Shown piece after piece: positions 46,060 through 58,065 of a stretch of 64,000 bases of DNA (positions are counted from its first letter, which is position 1; each line of letters starts with the position of its first letter). The stretch lies in contig JAODUP010000032.1 in NCBI GenBank assembly GCA_025642065.1, forward strand, positions 969,501-1,033,500, given 5' to 3'. The position numbers and the translations under genes are program-made. Under the pieces are notes generated by a model that saw only the letters and a list, made by a program, of their open reading frames with translations, was not told where the DNA came from and searched no databases. The DNA comes from Paralvinella palmiformis. Lineage: Eukaryota; Annelida; Polychaeta; Terebellida; Alvinellidae.

Positions 46060-48500
46060 TAACAAAAAAGGCATAGACTCAGTTTTCGATGACATATCTT
46101 CTCGTTGTATCTATTACGACCCTGATCAATTTAGTGACATGACAAAGAATGCAAATAACGCTTGTAGCTATTTTTATTTAAACTGTCGAGGTCTATCGGC
46201 AAATTGGGAATAATTTCGGGAACTATTGTGTGAGCTTCGAAATGATCATTTCTGTTTTGATTATATAGTAGTTAGTGAGGTCTTCAAATGTTATGATGGC
46301 CCTAAAACTAAAACTTCCTGGATCTTCATTTTATCCTTACACAGTGTCGCACTGATGGTTTTAGGGGCGGGGTTGGGCGTTTTATCAAAGATAGTATTAA
46401 TTTCAAAGTGCGTTATGATTGGAGCGTATTCATTCCACACGTTTATGAATCTTTAAAGATTCATCGAAATAATACCGACATCTCTCAGAAATAGCATAGT
46501 GGCAATTATCTATCGTCCAAACACCCCTACAAGAGCAAACATTTATATTTTTTCTCCACGCCTATTTGATACCATGCAGATAATAAATTCTAAGCGTAAG
46601 ACATCAATTATAATGGGAGATCTTAACATTTATCTTTTAAAGTATGGCATACACATGAAAACAAATGAATATATCGATAAGCGTCTTCTCTCGATGTTTT
46701 GTTCCCCTTGTACATAAACCAGCTAGATTAATCCCACCAACTGCAATTTTAATTGACCATATTAGGACATTAGGACTACAAACATATGTTCCTCAGATAT
46801 TATAATTATGGACATAGCAGACCATTTAGAAATATTTCACTTCGTAAAAATTATTAAAAAGCACAACTAAATCATCAGATATGAGAAGAATATTTTCCGA
46901 AACTAATCTTGCCAAATTAAAATAACTTTTATATCAACATTATGGAAATTGTGTTTCCAAATAATGCTTTTAATGCCTTTATGACATTGTCTAAGGATGT
47001 CTCTAAGTCTGCATTTCCCTTACAATCAATTAAGCAAAATAGAAAATATATCATACAAGAATCATGGGTAACTCACGGTCTATTGGTTTCCTCAAGAACC
47101 AAAACTAAACTATTGAAAAATAACTTAAAGAAGTTATATAACATCGAACGATACAAAAACTTACATTAATATCGATAACAAATTGAAAAGGACAGTCAAA
47201 ATATATTATTATAAAAATATGCTTAATGAAAATAAATTTAATATGAAGAAAATGTGGACCATACTCAAATATAAAATGTAGGAATGCAAACTTCTCAAAA
47301 TGTACCTAAAATAAAGAAAAAATATACACAAAATCTAAAAAATCCTAATGTAAATAGTATGTTCCTGGAACGAATTGAATACGCTCAAGTTATCGATGAC
47401 ACAAATAAACTGAAACCCAAATTCAGTAGGGGATATGATGACATATCTATCAAATTAATTAAAGAAACAATAAACTTAATTCAGTCCATTACATATATAG
47501 TCGATCAGTCCCTTTAAATAGGTGTAGTACCAACGCAAATAAAAAAGCCAAAGTGATCCCAATCTAAAACAATTATGATAATAGGGTCATAAACAATTAT
47601 CGATCAAATAGTTTACGCTCATCCTTTTCAAAAATCTTTTCTAGATTGTAATGAAATATTTTATAAACATCAATATGGGTTTGGAGCTAAACATTCAACA
47701 ATACACCCATTCTACATCTGATTAATCAATGTGCAGAAGCAAACAATAAGCAACCAAAAGAACATTCTTTTGTGACCTCTCAAAAGCCTTTGACGTAATA
47801 AATAATAAAATATTATTAAATATACTACGGGGAATTGTGAAATTTTGGTTTCAGGACTACTTATCAAATAGAATGCAATATGTAAAATTGAAAAGGTCAA
47901 ATCTAAGCTATGCTCCATAAAATGTGGAATGCCACAAGGTTCCATTCTAGGCCCTCTCCTATACCTTATATATGTAAATGATAGTCCATACTCAATGCAT
48001 AGTAATATATTGTCTTTTGCTGATGACACGTCACTTTATTTAAGAAACTCAAACTTGACAGCTTTTTAGAGAGGCAAATGTATAAATGAATTCCCTCTAT
48101 GAATGGTTCTGTGGTTACCAGTTATCACTGAATTCTACGAAAACAAAGTACACCATAATACGAACCCAACACTCTCATTGCGACTTCACAGGACTAAATA
48201 GTGAAATAAATAACACTAGATTACAAAGAATGGGTTCGCAAAAAACCTGCAATTCGTACAATAAATAAAGCAAAATATAATAGCCATATTGAACCTCTGT
48301 TTAAGCAGTCCAATATTTTGAAGCTTAAAGACTTGTATGAATATCAATCCTCGTTATTCATGTACGATTTGGCCAATAATAGACTGCGTCATTCGTTTGA
48401 TAATACCTTCAAATAAAATCGCGAAAGACTGGAAATTCGTCTCACCCGTCAAGCAGATCCTTTTCACGTGGAACGAACATGGTACATTCACTTTTTATGA
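46060..48500 (+). mobile_element. Jockey-group LINE, EN to RT, heavily decayed
   Basis: Same family as 14.9-16.6 kb but retaining the region deleted there. The plus strand has YFYLNCRGLSANWE and DYIVVSEVFKCYD (EN start, 46170-46290), IYRPN and TSIIMGDLNIYLLKYG (EN, 46499-46717), a long helical linker (46942-47517), then RT boxes CGMPQGSILGPLLYLIYVND (about 47925-47985) and SFADDTSLYL (about 48015). The C-terminal NINPRY segment ends near 48500. There is no recognisable 3' tail. Stops in every frame. Confidence 0.7.
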
Positions 48501-48899
48501 AAATTTACCTATTTACCTCTTTATAGTTTAGCTCAAATACTGTCAATTGAGACCACGCAAGATTGATTTAAATATGGGTAATAGCTTACGTACTTGCATC
48601 ATAAGTTGTGTGATAGTTATATTGGTCATAGGTTTGTTGGTGATGGCTCTGTTGATGATACCTCTATTGATGATGGCTCTGTTGGTGATGGTTCTGTTGG
48701 TGATAGCTCTATTGGTAATATTCTTTGGCTGTTACACGAGTGCAGGCGAAATGCAAGCTGAGAAAGAAGTTACCGTTAATAGTTTGGTTAGTTCTTCTGA
48801 TGTAAATGTCAAACCTTTGTCTAACCCTAAGCATAACAATAAAGTTCTGTTCGAAGTTATTGAGTCATTTGGATGTCAACATTGGTCATGGCGGGATAT

Positions 48900-50530
48900 T
48901 CTGCGGCTGAAATAGCAGGATATAAAGAGGGTTTTACTGTTATTGATATGTAGCTCTCAGATAATTAGAATGATTCAATATAAGATGATACAAATAATAT
49001 TCATGTCGTTGATGCCACAGATATTTATTTAATCCAATAACAACTTATTTTGTTATAACAATCTGATCCTATACTGGAACTTGTTAGGAGAACATTGCGA
49101 AAGGAACATTTTCAGACTGAAATTGGATATTCCTTGCATCATGGGATTATAACTAGTTGATGTTCTATTCTAGAGAGATTCTGTCATATATTGTTCGGGT
49201 TGTGATTTTACAGGCTTGTAGAAGTAATATTCCAGAACTGATTCACGATATACCATTGGTGGGTCATTTGAGTCAAGATAAAACTAGAAATAGATTGCTA
49301 CCACAGTATTTCTCACTAGGCCTATATGCAGATGTTAGAAGCTATTGTTCTACATGTCCTAGCTGTTCACAAACGTCAAAAAAAGTTATGTTCTCTACAC
49401 AGATCAGAAAGGGGGACGAAATACATTCTTACTGCAGTTGACTTTGCTACTCGCTACCGAGAAGAATTTCCTTTATCATCAGAAACAGCGTAAACAAAAT
49501 GTTGCAGATTGTTTGTTCAGTCTCTTTACACGTGGGGGGGGGGGTTGCTGATGAGATTGTTGCAGATCAAGGGACATATTTACGACATAACTCATTGCTA
49601 CATTATGTCCTACTTTAGGTGTAAAGATAATCAAAAGTTTTATTAATTACGCTAAAGGGATTGGATTAGTACAACGCGTCGCGGAGCAATGGTTGGATCA
49701 TTCCGACGATGAAAGTCTGGTTGAATATGTACTGAGAATGCAGAAATGATTGTCTGAAGTTGTTGGTGAAACCAATAATCATCTTGATGGCCCTCAAATG
49801 CATATGAAAATCTGCTGGAAATAAGATGTACGAGGCTGATGAAGAAGTATTCGTACTATTGCCCAGTTCTTCTAGATGTCTTGAGTCACAGTGGGACGGT
49901 CCTTTCAATAGTATTTGTAAGGTATCAAATGTAGGTTATAAAGTGGATACCGGTAAACATCGCACAAAATTGAAAATAGTCCGTGTTAGCTTGTTAAATA
50001 AGTGGCAAAGTCGCACAGAAATGGCATTGATAGCCAGCGTTGTATTTAATGATAGTGATAAAAGTTTTAGCTTGCATAGATGAACAAACAAACATTTGGT
50101 GTGATTAATGCAAACCAAAGGCAAGTAATCAATGATGTGTTGCACACTTATTCAGATATGTTTTAGTTTTCTGATATCCTATCCCTAACTAATTTAGCAG
50201 TTCATCACATTGAAATTGATGATGCAGTTCTAGTTAGACAGAAGCCGTACCGCATTCAACATGCACACAAACAATTAAGGTATGTGTTTGTTATCCAAAG
50301 CTGAATTTAGATACACACTTTGATCCATATTCTTTACCCAGAATGGAAGTTTTAATTGGAATCAATCTAAATTTATATCCACGCTTGTCCTTACTAAAGG
50401 TTATTGGCAGACGCGTCTGATCACTGTATCTCAGGGGAAAACTGCGTTCATTAATCTAACTGGTCTCTACGAATTCTTGGTAATGGTGTTTGGGTTTGTG
50501 ATCCTTACGACAACAGCTATACTTACATTG
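48900..50530 (+). pseudogene. Ty3/Gypsy pol relic with integrase upstream of reverse transcriptase
   Basis: In order: linker ILELVRRTLRKEHFQ; HHCC integrase zinc region (LIHDIPLVGHL...YCSTCPSCSQT, 49157-49441); core pieces VDFATRYREEFPL and DEIVADQGTYL (about 49440-49575); C-terminal domain EVFVLLPSSS...SQWDGPF (49826-50083); then VHHIEIDDAVLVRQKPYRI (about 50200-50260), the segment before the RT; and RT piece KTAFINLTGLYEFLVMVFG (about 50430-50500). Ty3/Gypsy elements normally place RT before integrase; the reversed order is that described for the Gmr1 group. Many stops; inactive. It ends at the glycosyltransferase duplication boundary. Confidence 0.65.
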
Positions 50531-50868
50531 AGTCGCATTAAACATAAGTAATTACCTATCTCCTTTTACTGATTAGTGTGTTTTAACGATCATGTACACC
50601 TGAGTACTGGTACACCGCCGTATTTTGTTTGACGTACTAAATCAATGAAAAGGCGACAACAGCAAAATTAAGATTTAATTATTTTCATAACCTTTACTGT
50701 GGCACAAGTACAAACAATATGTCACCTCGTGCTTCATTTGTGTTAACGGTCTCATCCGTAAAGGATTGGTGCAATTAAAACACATTTATAAAAATGATGT
50801 GATGTTTGATATTTATATAAAATCTATGAGTATTGATTGGTTATTTGGTTTTTGATCTATGAATGCTG

Positions 50869-50872
<4 letters not shown>

Positions 50873-50935
<63 letters not shown>
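50873..50935. repeat. (TA)n microsatellite upstream of glycosyltransferase copy A
   Basis: Uninterrupted TA repeat at the position corresponding to the (CA)n-(TA)n array of duplication unit B. Confidence 0.97.
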
Positions 50936-50938
<3 letters not shown>

Positions 50939-51059
50939 TTAAACACACAACATGAATGCCATCTGAAGAAACTACACACTACACATTAGTTTTGAAGGAA
51001 TGTCTTTCAACTTGGTTAACGTAGACTAACAAGGACTAACAACACCAGGAAAGAAAATT

Positions 51060-52816
51060 ATGCGTAAGTTAATTTAAATAGAACAACATATGCAAAGAGT
51101 AGATATTTGTTTATAAAAAAGACCCATTAATGTATGAAGAACCACTCACATATGTCCATATAACCATAAGAACTGTTTCAGTTTATAGATGCAAAGTGTT
51201 TGTAAGTATATATTCACATTTACTAATTGTTTTGTCATTAATCGCTTTCAGAACGAAGATTGTTTGGAACTGTGACCACAAAAGTAGCATTAATGTCAAT
51301 TTTACTTCTATTGATAAGTGTTGGATACTTGTATTCTAACGTAAATGAATACAGCCATTTCAATATTAGCTTCAACAAACATTTTTCAATTTACCATCAA
51401 ACAAACTTGCGTCACAAAGAAGATCCAGATGAAAAAGTCACGAGGATTATAGATTATAAAACTTTTGACTCTTTTATTGATGCTGTCCAATACTATGCCG
51501 TGAATAACACCATTGTGGTGGCATCATTTGATATTACCTACGTATCAATGGCACTGAATTTATTTCTGACTTCGTTTAGAAAGTTTAATATTAAGAATCA
51601 CTTATTTGTTGCTTCTGATCATCTTGGATGCGCTGAATTGTTATCTCATGATGCTCACTGTATCCAGTATATGAATCTGAGCATTTCAAAGAATCCGAGT
51701 TACTTTTATGAAACTGATTATAACATAAAGGCTTGCATCAAACCAAAAATTGTATTGGACTGCTTGAAAACGGGATTTGACGTGCTCCTGGTCGATTTAG
51801 ATATTGTTTTTCTGAAGAATCCGCTTCCATTTATTAGTAATTACAGTGATTGTGATTTCATAACTCAAGATGACCCTTTCTCTCGTGATATAAACTCGGG
51901 ATTCTATCTGGTAAAAGCTAGTTCAAGTGGTGTGAAATTATTTACAAGAACTGTCGAAATGATTAATGGCACGTCGAGAGCTGACCAAGAATATGTTAAC
52001 GACGCTCTACGTGAGCTAGGAGAGAGCATCAAAATACAATGTCTCTCTCCTGAACTCTACCAACTCGGAAGTGTATTCTTCACGGAAGGTCGTCGTGCAT
52101 TTGCTGGTGATAATCCATGTACTGATTGTATAATCGTTCATAATAACTACATCGTTTCATTGGAAGCTAAGATATACCGCTTTAAAGAATATGGAATGTG
52201 GAGTGTTGATATAGGCGGCTATTACAGCGATAAAACTAGAAAGTACATCAAGTACGGAAATCCAATAGATTTCGGAGCTCGGGAAGAGTTTGGATGTAGT
52301 AATGCGATGGAAGAAGTTTCTCTAAAGACTGCACTAATAATTGGACACATTCTCAACAGGACAGTCATCATGCCACGTTTTCATTGTGACGGGAAAATAC
52401 ACATATGTCACTTTGGTTTTCGTTTCTATGTCAGAAGATTGGAATTATATTTACCAGTTTTGGAGACATATCGGGAAAATGTGTTCTTGGAACATCCACT
52501 TGTACCAGAAAGTACAAAGAAATCAGTTTCAGAAATGTTTGTCTTTGACAATCCAATATGGCAAACACTAACTAGAAACGACAAGAATCAAACAACAAAT
52601 GTAAAAGTTATGAAGACAGAACAATATAACATCTCTGACAGTGATATAAAACGATGGTTCGGATCTGAAAGTTCTCAGGTGCTTCAGTTTTACTCGTTAT
52701 ACCACGAAATATTTTGCGAGGATTCGGAACTTAGACATTTCCAGAATACCATAAAGAATGCCATAGAAACAGCGAATGTTGTGCAATCCGGACAGCCACA
52801 TATTTCTGTACAATAA
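51060..52816 (+). CDS. Bimodular type II membrane glycosyltransferase (GT77-like plus O-FucT-like), copy A
   Basis: A 522-residue protein from two coding exons, 51060-51063 and 51252-52816. Exon 1 holds only ATG plus one base, followed by GTAAGT; exon 2 follows CGCTTTCAG at 51251. The spliced start reads M-Q-R-R-L-F, basic residues before one membrane anchor at about 12-29 (VALMSILLLLISVGYLY), as in Golgi type II enzymes. The first module (about 80-325) resembles the Nucleotid_trans/GT77 family: LLVDLDIVF carries the metal-binding DxD (D183, D185), followed by CDFI, INSGFYLVKA and the conserved DQ of ADQEYVN. The second module (about 340-522) has KTALIIGHILNRTVIMP, similar to the helix and strand near the GDP-fucose site of O-fucosyltransferases. 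Several N-glycosylation sequons are present. Donor and acceptor sugars are not predictable. The gene is intact and is duplicated at 59.5 kb. Confidence 0.85.
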
Positions 52817-52899
52817 CCGTCAGATTGCTGAATTTATTAATTTCGATTAACTTACTATAGCCTGTTGATGTTGTTCAAATTATAAGACCCAGTAACTTG

Positions 52900-53160
52900 T
52901 ACTGGTTCTTGCTGTTGCGTTGAGTCCTGCTGTATTGCTGCTACGAGTATTGATCCGAATTTATTCTGATTAATGCTTATATTATTCAATTATACTGGGT
53001 ACTAGTATTTAAATGTTCTATTTTAGGCTAGATTTGTATTGATGAATGTTTGGCTGTAGTGTTCAGTAGAAAGCCTAATATTTGTCAATATAATCTTCGG
53101 GATTCTTTTAGGAACTTGTTTTCCCTTTCACATGTTTTAATTATAAAAGTAATTAAATTA
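52900..53160 (+). repeat. Dispersed repeat, copy 2 (matches 27.2 kb)
   Basis: Lies immediately after the glycosyltransferase copy A duplication unit. TTGCTGTTGCGTTGAGTCC, TTCTGATTAATGCTTATA, TTTTAGGCTAGATTTGTATT and GTGTTCAGTAGAAAGCCT occur in the same order as at 27205-27495. It is absent after copy B. Confidence 0.65.
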
Positions 53161-53279
53161 TGACTGTAATTAAATTATACATTTAATGAAATATATTTGT
53201 AACCAGTTTGGAGTTATAATTGTTGTTTGAATAAAAGCATAACATTTGTACCAGCGCCATTGACTATCGTTATAAAATG

Positions 53280-53294
53280 CACACACACGCACGC

Positions 53295-53330
<36 letters not shown>
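53280..53330. repeat. (CA)n microsatellite
   Basis: CA array with CACGCACG interruptions at the left. Confidence 0.95.
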
Positions 53331-53331
<1 letters not shown>

Positions 53332-53884
53332 GCCTCTAATAAAAAAACTAAAACATCAACATCTGGTATAAGGTTTGTAAAAGGAGATAGTGATACCTCA
53401 GTAATTCATTTCTATGTAGTTTTAATTTTATGGCCAATAAAACATGCATATCATTATGAAAAGACAAGAATTAACTCTAATTCGGCATATACTGCTAATA
53501 TGTTGAGTCCAGAGGTTCATCGTTCCAACAGTTGGCAGAGTTTAAGTGTCAATTTAATGGACCAAGTGATAAAACATAAACGGGAATAGGTTCACAATTT
53601 CAGTATATAATTGTTAACTGCAAAAGGGAAGGAAATAGTACATCCAGTTTCGGATATCTATTGGAAAACAGATAGCAGGGATAGAAAGGACTGTGATATG
53701 TTCGGTATCCTACTTTAAATTCCTTTATAATAACTGATTTGATATATTAGCCGGAGACAGTAACATATCTACACCTTCTTCACAAAGGAGAACAAAATGC
53801 ATCACACTATTTATAAAACACCCATTTGGGAATTAACTTAAGCATCTCCCAGAAAGATAAAGATTCCAGGAGAAACATCGCAAA

Positions 53885-54560
53885 CTAAGTCTCCGTGGAA
53901 GATAGGAAATCATTAGATTTCCAACCTTTGACAAAGGAAACACCAAAACCACAGCGTGTCAAGAGGTGAAGTACTCTACCGAATCCACGCAAAAGAGGCA
54001 CCCCACCACCATCATCACCAGTATGAGAAATGCCTCCACCTTGTCCCCCACAACGGAGTGAAAATGAAATTTTCGTCTTTTCCGGTTGTAGTAACAACAC
54101 AGAGATTAAAGAAAGCCGAGTAGAAGTGGCTAGCAATAGAAAATACTAATTCAGCTATTTCGATCTTTCAAAAAGAAGCTATCCAAATTGAAAACTAACC
54201 GAGAGCCAGTTTCCAGCACTTCACTCCCGAATAGGTTTTTCAAAAGGGGGGTGCGTTATGTCAATAAAAAGGTTGCATCCTGCGAAAATATAATGCAGAA
54301 ATTTAATAACAATGATGACTTGGGTACGAACGAGATTCCCATCAATTAAAATATATTTAACGGAAAGCAATTATTCTTCCCTGCTTCCACATGCAGAACA
54401 TTCAAAGTTAAATAGACAAACTAAATATGTGACTGAATATAAAGGAGTGAACACTGTGCCTAAATTAGATGAAAAGGCTTTCCAGACCTCATTCAATAGT
54501 ATTCAAAATAATGAATGGAGTGACGCTATGTTATGCCTCTGCTTAAGCTGTTTAAACTAA
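53885..54560 (+). other. Possible degenerate retroelement ORF region
   Basis: The plus strand shows proline- and charge-rich stretches with few stops, and an 82-codon frame (54312-54560). I do not recognise a domain. Its position just upstream of a Gypsy RT fragment in the same orientation suggests gag or linker remains, but this is only inference from location. Confidence 0.2.
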
Positions 54561-54894
54561 ATGAATCAGAAGGTAATTTTAGCCCCTGTTCTAAAAATAA
54601 TCGTAATATAATATATCTTTTTCGTTATATTCTTTAAGAAAAGGCAATTACTTTAATAAACAAACGTATATCATTTCCCCTTACCCACCGATATTGATAA
54701 AGCAATAATCACGAAGGAAGTGGTAAATCAAATATCTTTCTTTAGATGTTACTGTAAAAAATATGTTAAAAACAGAAAGACATTTGTTTCGAAATCCAAC
54801 TGGACTCCAACTGATAAGTTGATAGAGAAAGACCCAAATTTGCTTCAGTGCATTTCAAACCTCACATCAGAAATAAAAAGCCTAACTATGCTGA

Positions 54895-55430
54895 TATAAA
54901 TATAAAACGTTTGACCATTGAATATCAGGTGAAAACTGTCTTCATTACTCAAACTGGTCTCTACGAATTCTTTGTCGTGGTGTTTGGGTTAATGAATGCA
55001 TCAGCCTAATTTCAGAGTATGACCCAGAAAGTCTTGTCTGGAACATAAGACATTGCAGGTGCATATTTGGATGATTCATTGTAGTGATTCATAGCACAAC
55101 ATTTTGGGGTCTTATTGCTGATTTTTGAGTGTTACGAAAGGCAAAACTAGTGGCAAAGCCAAGAATGTATGAAGTTGAACATACCGGGGTCATCTACTTA
55201 GGTCATATACTTTATTCTGGACTTATTCGTCCTCTAAGGTCTAAAATTGAGTGTGCAACATTTTGTACATCCTGTGATAAATAAAAAACAGTTTTGGGGT
55301 CTCTTAAGGTTGCTTGGTTAGAATAGAATATTTATTCCCAGTTTCTCAGAGTCAGCAGAACAATTGTCTGATCGTATTAGCCAGAAAGTTCCACACAAAT
55401 TCCGTTGGTTATTAGAGTATAAAAGGCATT
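54895..55430 (+). pseudogene. Ty3/Gypsy reverse-transcriptase fragment
   Basis: TVFITQTGLYEFFVVVFGLM (about 54933-54995), then AYLDDS (the YxDD active site, about 55055), IYLGHILYSGLIRPLRSKIE (about 55190-55250) and, after a shift, FGVS-LGL-type and SESAEQLSDRI text. This matches the order palm, thumb, RNase H link of Gypsy RT. It is closely related to the RT piece at 50430-50500. Stops and shifts show it is dead. Confidence 0.68.
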
Positions 55431-55458
55431 TAATCTACTGAAAATTGCCTTATGTTGA

Positions 55459-56060
55459 TAATAATAATAATAATAATAATAATAATATTTTATATAGCGT
55501 CTTATTCAACTTGGATTGCTCTAAGGTGCTTTAAGAAGCAAGTGCAGCTGAAACAAAACTGGTGTTATATGTTCTCTTTTGTAGGCGGTTTGTCAGAGTA
55601 GGCGGTTTGTCAGAGATAGGGGGATATTATGTAACAATGCATTGCCATAGTTCAGTCAATAAATAATAAGGGCTTGGACTAAAGTCTTGCATGTCTCAAT
55701 GCAAGTTTCAGTTGAAGATGAAATATCATCCCATTTATCACATGGTTTTAAAGCCAGGTAAACTTGTTTATCGTCGATATAACAAAGATATCTAATATTA
55801 GTGTCGTTTAATAATTTCACCAACTGGTTTGGTATACATACAGTAATTATTTGGTTCTAAAACGGATCCCTGTGATACACCAATATAGAGATCTACATCT
55901 GGTGATGTTTTATCCGCCACTGAAACGCACTGAGTTCTGTAGCCTAGGTACGAATTTACCCAAGTTAAGGCATTTTCCCTGATTCCAAATGAATATTCTA
56001 AACGCTTCAATAGTATTGGATGATAGATTATATCGAAAGCTGGAGATAAATCAAGCATAA
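55459..56060 (-). mobile_element. CR1/L2-type LINE RT and 3'-end fragment
   Basis: The minus frame 56058-55798 reads LDLSPAFDIIYHPILLKRLE (RT palm with the first Asp) and GVSQGSVLEPN (PQGSVLGP box), continuing with a DDKQVYLALKP-like active-site segment near 55780. Internal sequence is then shortened, ending in AAGCACCTTAGAGCAATCC, GACGCTATATAAAATATT and an (ATT)n tail whose complement is the AAT run at 55459-55485. Confidence 0.65.
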
Positions 56061-57820
56061 TTTATGGAGTCATCAGTCCTTCATCAAGAGCTTTGACATG
56101 TCGTTCAATCTTAAGGTTGCCAAATTTAGCTTTGCCTCTTTTTTTTTGGTACACGCAGATACTGCGGAGGAGAACTTGGTTATGCATTGTGTCAAAAAGA
56201 TGAATAAGTCTGACCTCACTCTAGTAGCAAATTCAGCTTAGCAAAAGTCGCTAAAGAGGAACATTTTCCTTTAGTAAATAAGATTCTTCTTTAGCAGAAA
56301 CTAAACTGTAGCGTAAATAATATTCTGAAAGTTTTTCAACTTTGCTTTTATAATTTGGCAAACATATTGGAATATAATGTAAGATGGGAGTTGATTTTGA
56401 TATTCATCAGTTCATTATAGCACACGATACTCTGTTGTGTAGTAGCGATAATATACCCATTTATAACAGTAATATTGTGTAACGTAAACTACATGTATTT
56501 ATTACAATCTTAAAGATTGTATGTCATTATGTATTTACAAATTGCACATAATACCTTTTCCATTTTTCATCTTGAAACATATTACATATACTGAGAGATA
56601 TCCCGTTATACTAAATCATGTAACCATGGAAAAATCATAAACTATTCTACCATACAAAGACATTGACTTAAACCTGATGTTGCACAATGATTGAATCAGA
56701 GATCAACTGTCAAATTAAGAAAATTAAATAGAGTCAAATTAAAAAAGCTAATTATATTATATAGAGAGGCTGAATTACTCCCCTCTAACGGCTCCATCTT
56801 TGAACATTTGTCTGATGCCACTATAAACATAAATAGACTAGATCTATAGATCTAGATCTATAGATCTAGATCTACCCAAATGTTTTTTTTTAGTTTTAGT
56901 CAATATTGAAGACCCCACCCTTGGATACGCCTTAGATTCTTAGTCCAATTCCTCTCCCCGACCTGCCCTTCTACACGGATAACCACGCGTTAATTCTAGC
57001 AGGAAACAGCCCAGACATTATACTTATTATGCTGATAACAGACGTGTGCAAGGTTACATACATGTGTACTAACATGATTCTATAATAGTATACTTTTCCA
57101 TGTCATGTGTTAATTTATCAAAACTACCTACTATTGTCCAGTAAGCTTGGAATATAAACTGGCAGTAGTCATCACATGATACTATTGTTGACATCGAAAT
57201 GAAAATTTTCCACATGATTTTCTTTTCATTAATTCAGAGGCAATAAGCCAATGCCAGTAGTTATTTCATGAGTCCCTATTATAAAGATCCATTTTCCCAT
57301 TTAACTAGATTGGCTCATTAAGCTGAACCTTCCATGCGAACGTTTAAATGTCAACTTCACGCGTAGTTTTCATACAATAGTCACAAGTATAAAAATCGGA
57401 AGAAAAAAACAGTTGGTAAATACCTATTTGATGTTTGCTGAATTTTAACATCAGTTGTCGAAGATGTTGCTACCTAGAGGCTTTCGCACAATTAGCTAAA
57501 GGGCACATTTCGTACATTAAGACAGAAATTTGTAAATAACGAGCATATTTGTACGGTACTTCGTTTGTTGTTGATACTGATCATAATGCGTTGGTGTGAT
57601 TGTATGACGTTAAAGGCACCAACCAGAAGCTGTTGATATAGTGATTTATTTTTTAACAGTACATATTTTCTGTTCGCCATCAACGTGGTATGGATCATGT
57701 AAATGCAGATGTTCAATCACGTATCTAAGCATATTTAACCTGAGACCTATTTTTTAAACTTAATTGGAATTTACTAATTTTGTTTATTTATATGGAATTT
57801 AACATTGGGAAGGTGCATAC
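56061..57820. other. No gene recognised
   Basis: AT-rich interval between the LINE fragment and the minisatellite. Apart from the palindrome at 56840, I see no repeat or coding signal. Confidence 0.4.
56840..56867. repeat. 28-bp perfect palindrome of GATC-rich sequence
   Basis: Part of a run 56839-56874 built from alternating TAGATC and TATAGATC units. Bases 56840-56867 are self-complementary. Confidence 0.9.
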
Positions 57821-57940
57821 GACATTGTGTCATGGGTTGTGACATTGTGTCATGTGTTGTGACATTGTGTCATGGGTTGTGACATTGTGTCATGTGTTGT
57901 GACATTGCGTCATGGGTTGTGACATTGTGTCATGGGTTGT
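57821..57940 (+). repeat. 20-bp minisatellite, six units
   Basis: Six head-to-tail copies of GACATTGTGTCATGGGTTGT. Units 2 and 4 read CATGTGTTGT and unit 5 reads GACATTGCGT, so the array looks expanded as 40-bp pairs. A (TA)n array follows. Confidence 0.97.
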
Positions 57941-57969
57941 GTGTGACAGACTGGGGTTGCCGTTTAGGT

Positions 57970-57971
<2 letters not shown>

Positions 57972-58060
<89 letters not shown>
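57972..58060. repeat. (TA)n microsatellite
   Basis: Uninterrupted TA array of about 89 bp. Confidence 0.97.

Positions 58061-58065
<5 letters not shown>

Larger units (their letters stand above)
50533..52882 (+). repeat. Segmental duplication unit A containing the glycosyltransferase gene
   Basis: The flanks of the gene are duplicated with it. Non-coding similarity begins near 50533 (ATTAAACATAAGTAAT...) and ends near 52882 (GTTGATGTTGTTCAAAT). It matches 58790-61248 in the same orientation. The upstream edge abuts a Gypsy reverse-transcriptase fragment. A (TA)n array at 50873-50935 lies about 125 bp upstream of the start codon. Confidence 0.8.

Noticed and set aside
48547..48915. Membrane protein of 122 codons
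   Set aside because: The leucine-rich segment is an off-frame reading of a GDGSV-type tandem repeat within a Gypsy relic.
52341..52571. Plus-strand 76-codon frame, repeated at 60707-60937
   Set aside because: It is the out-of-frame shadow of the glycosyltransferase C-terminal module in both copies.
57821..57940. CRISPR-like array
   Set aside because: The 20-bp units are contiguous with no spacers, and the genome is clearly animal.
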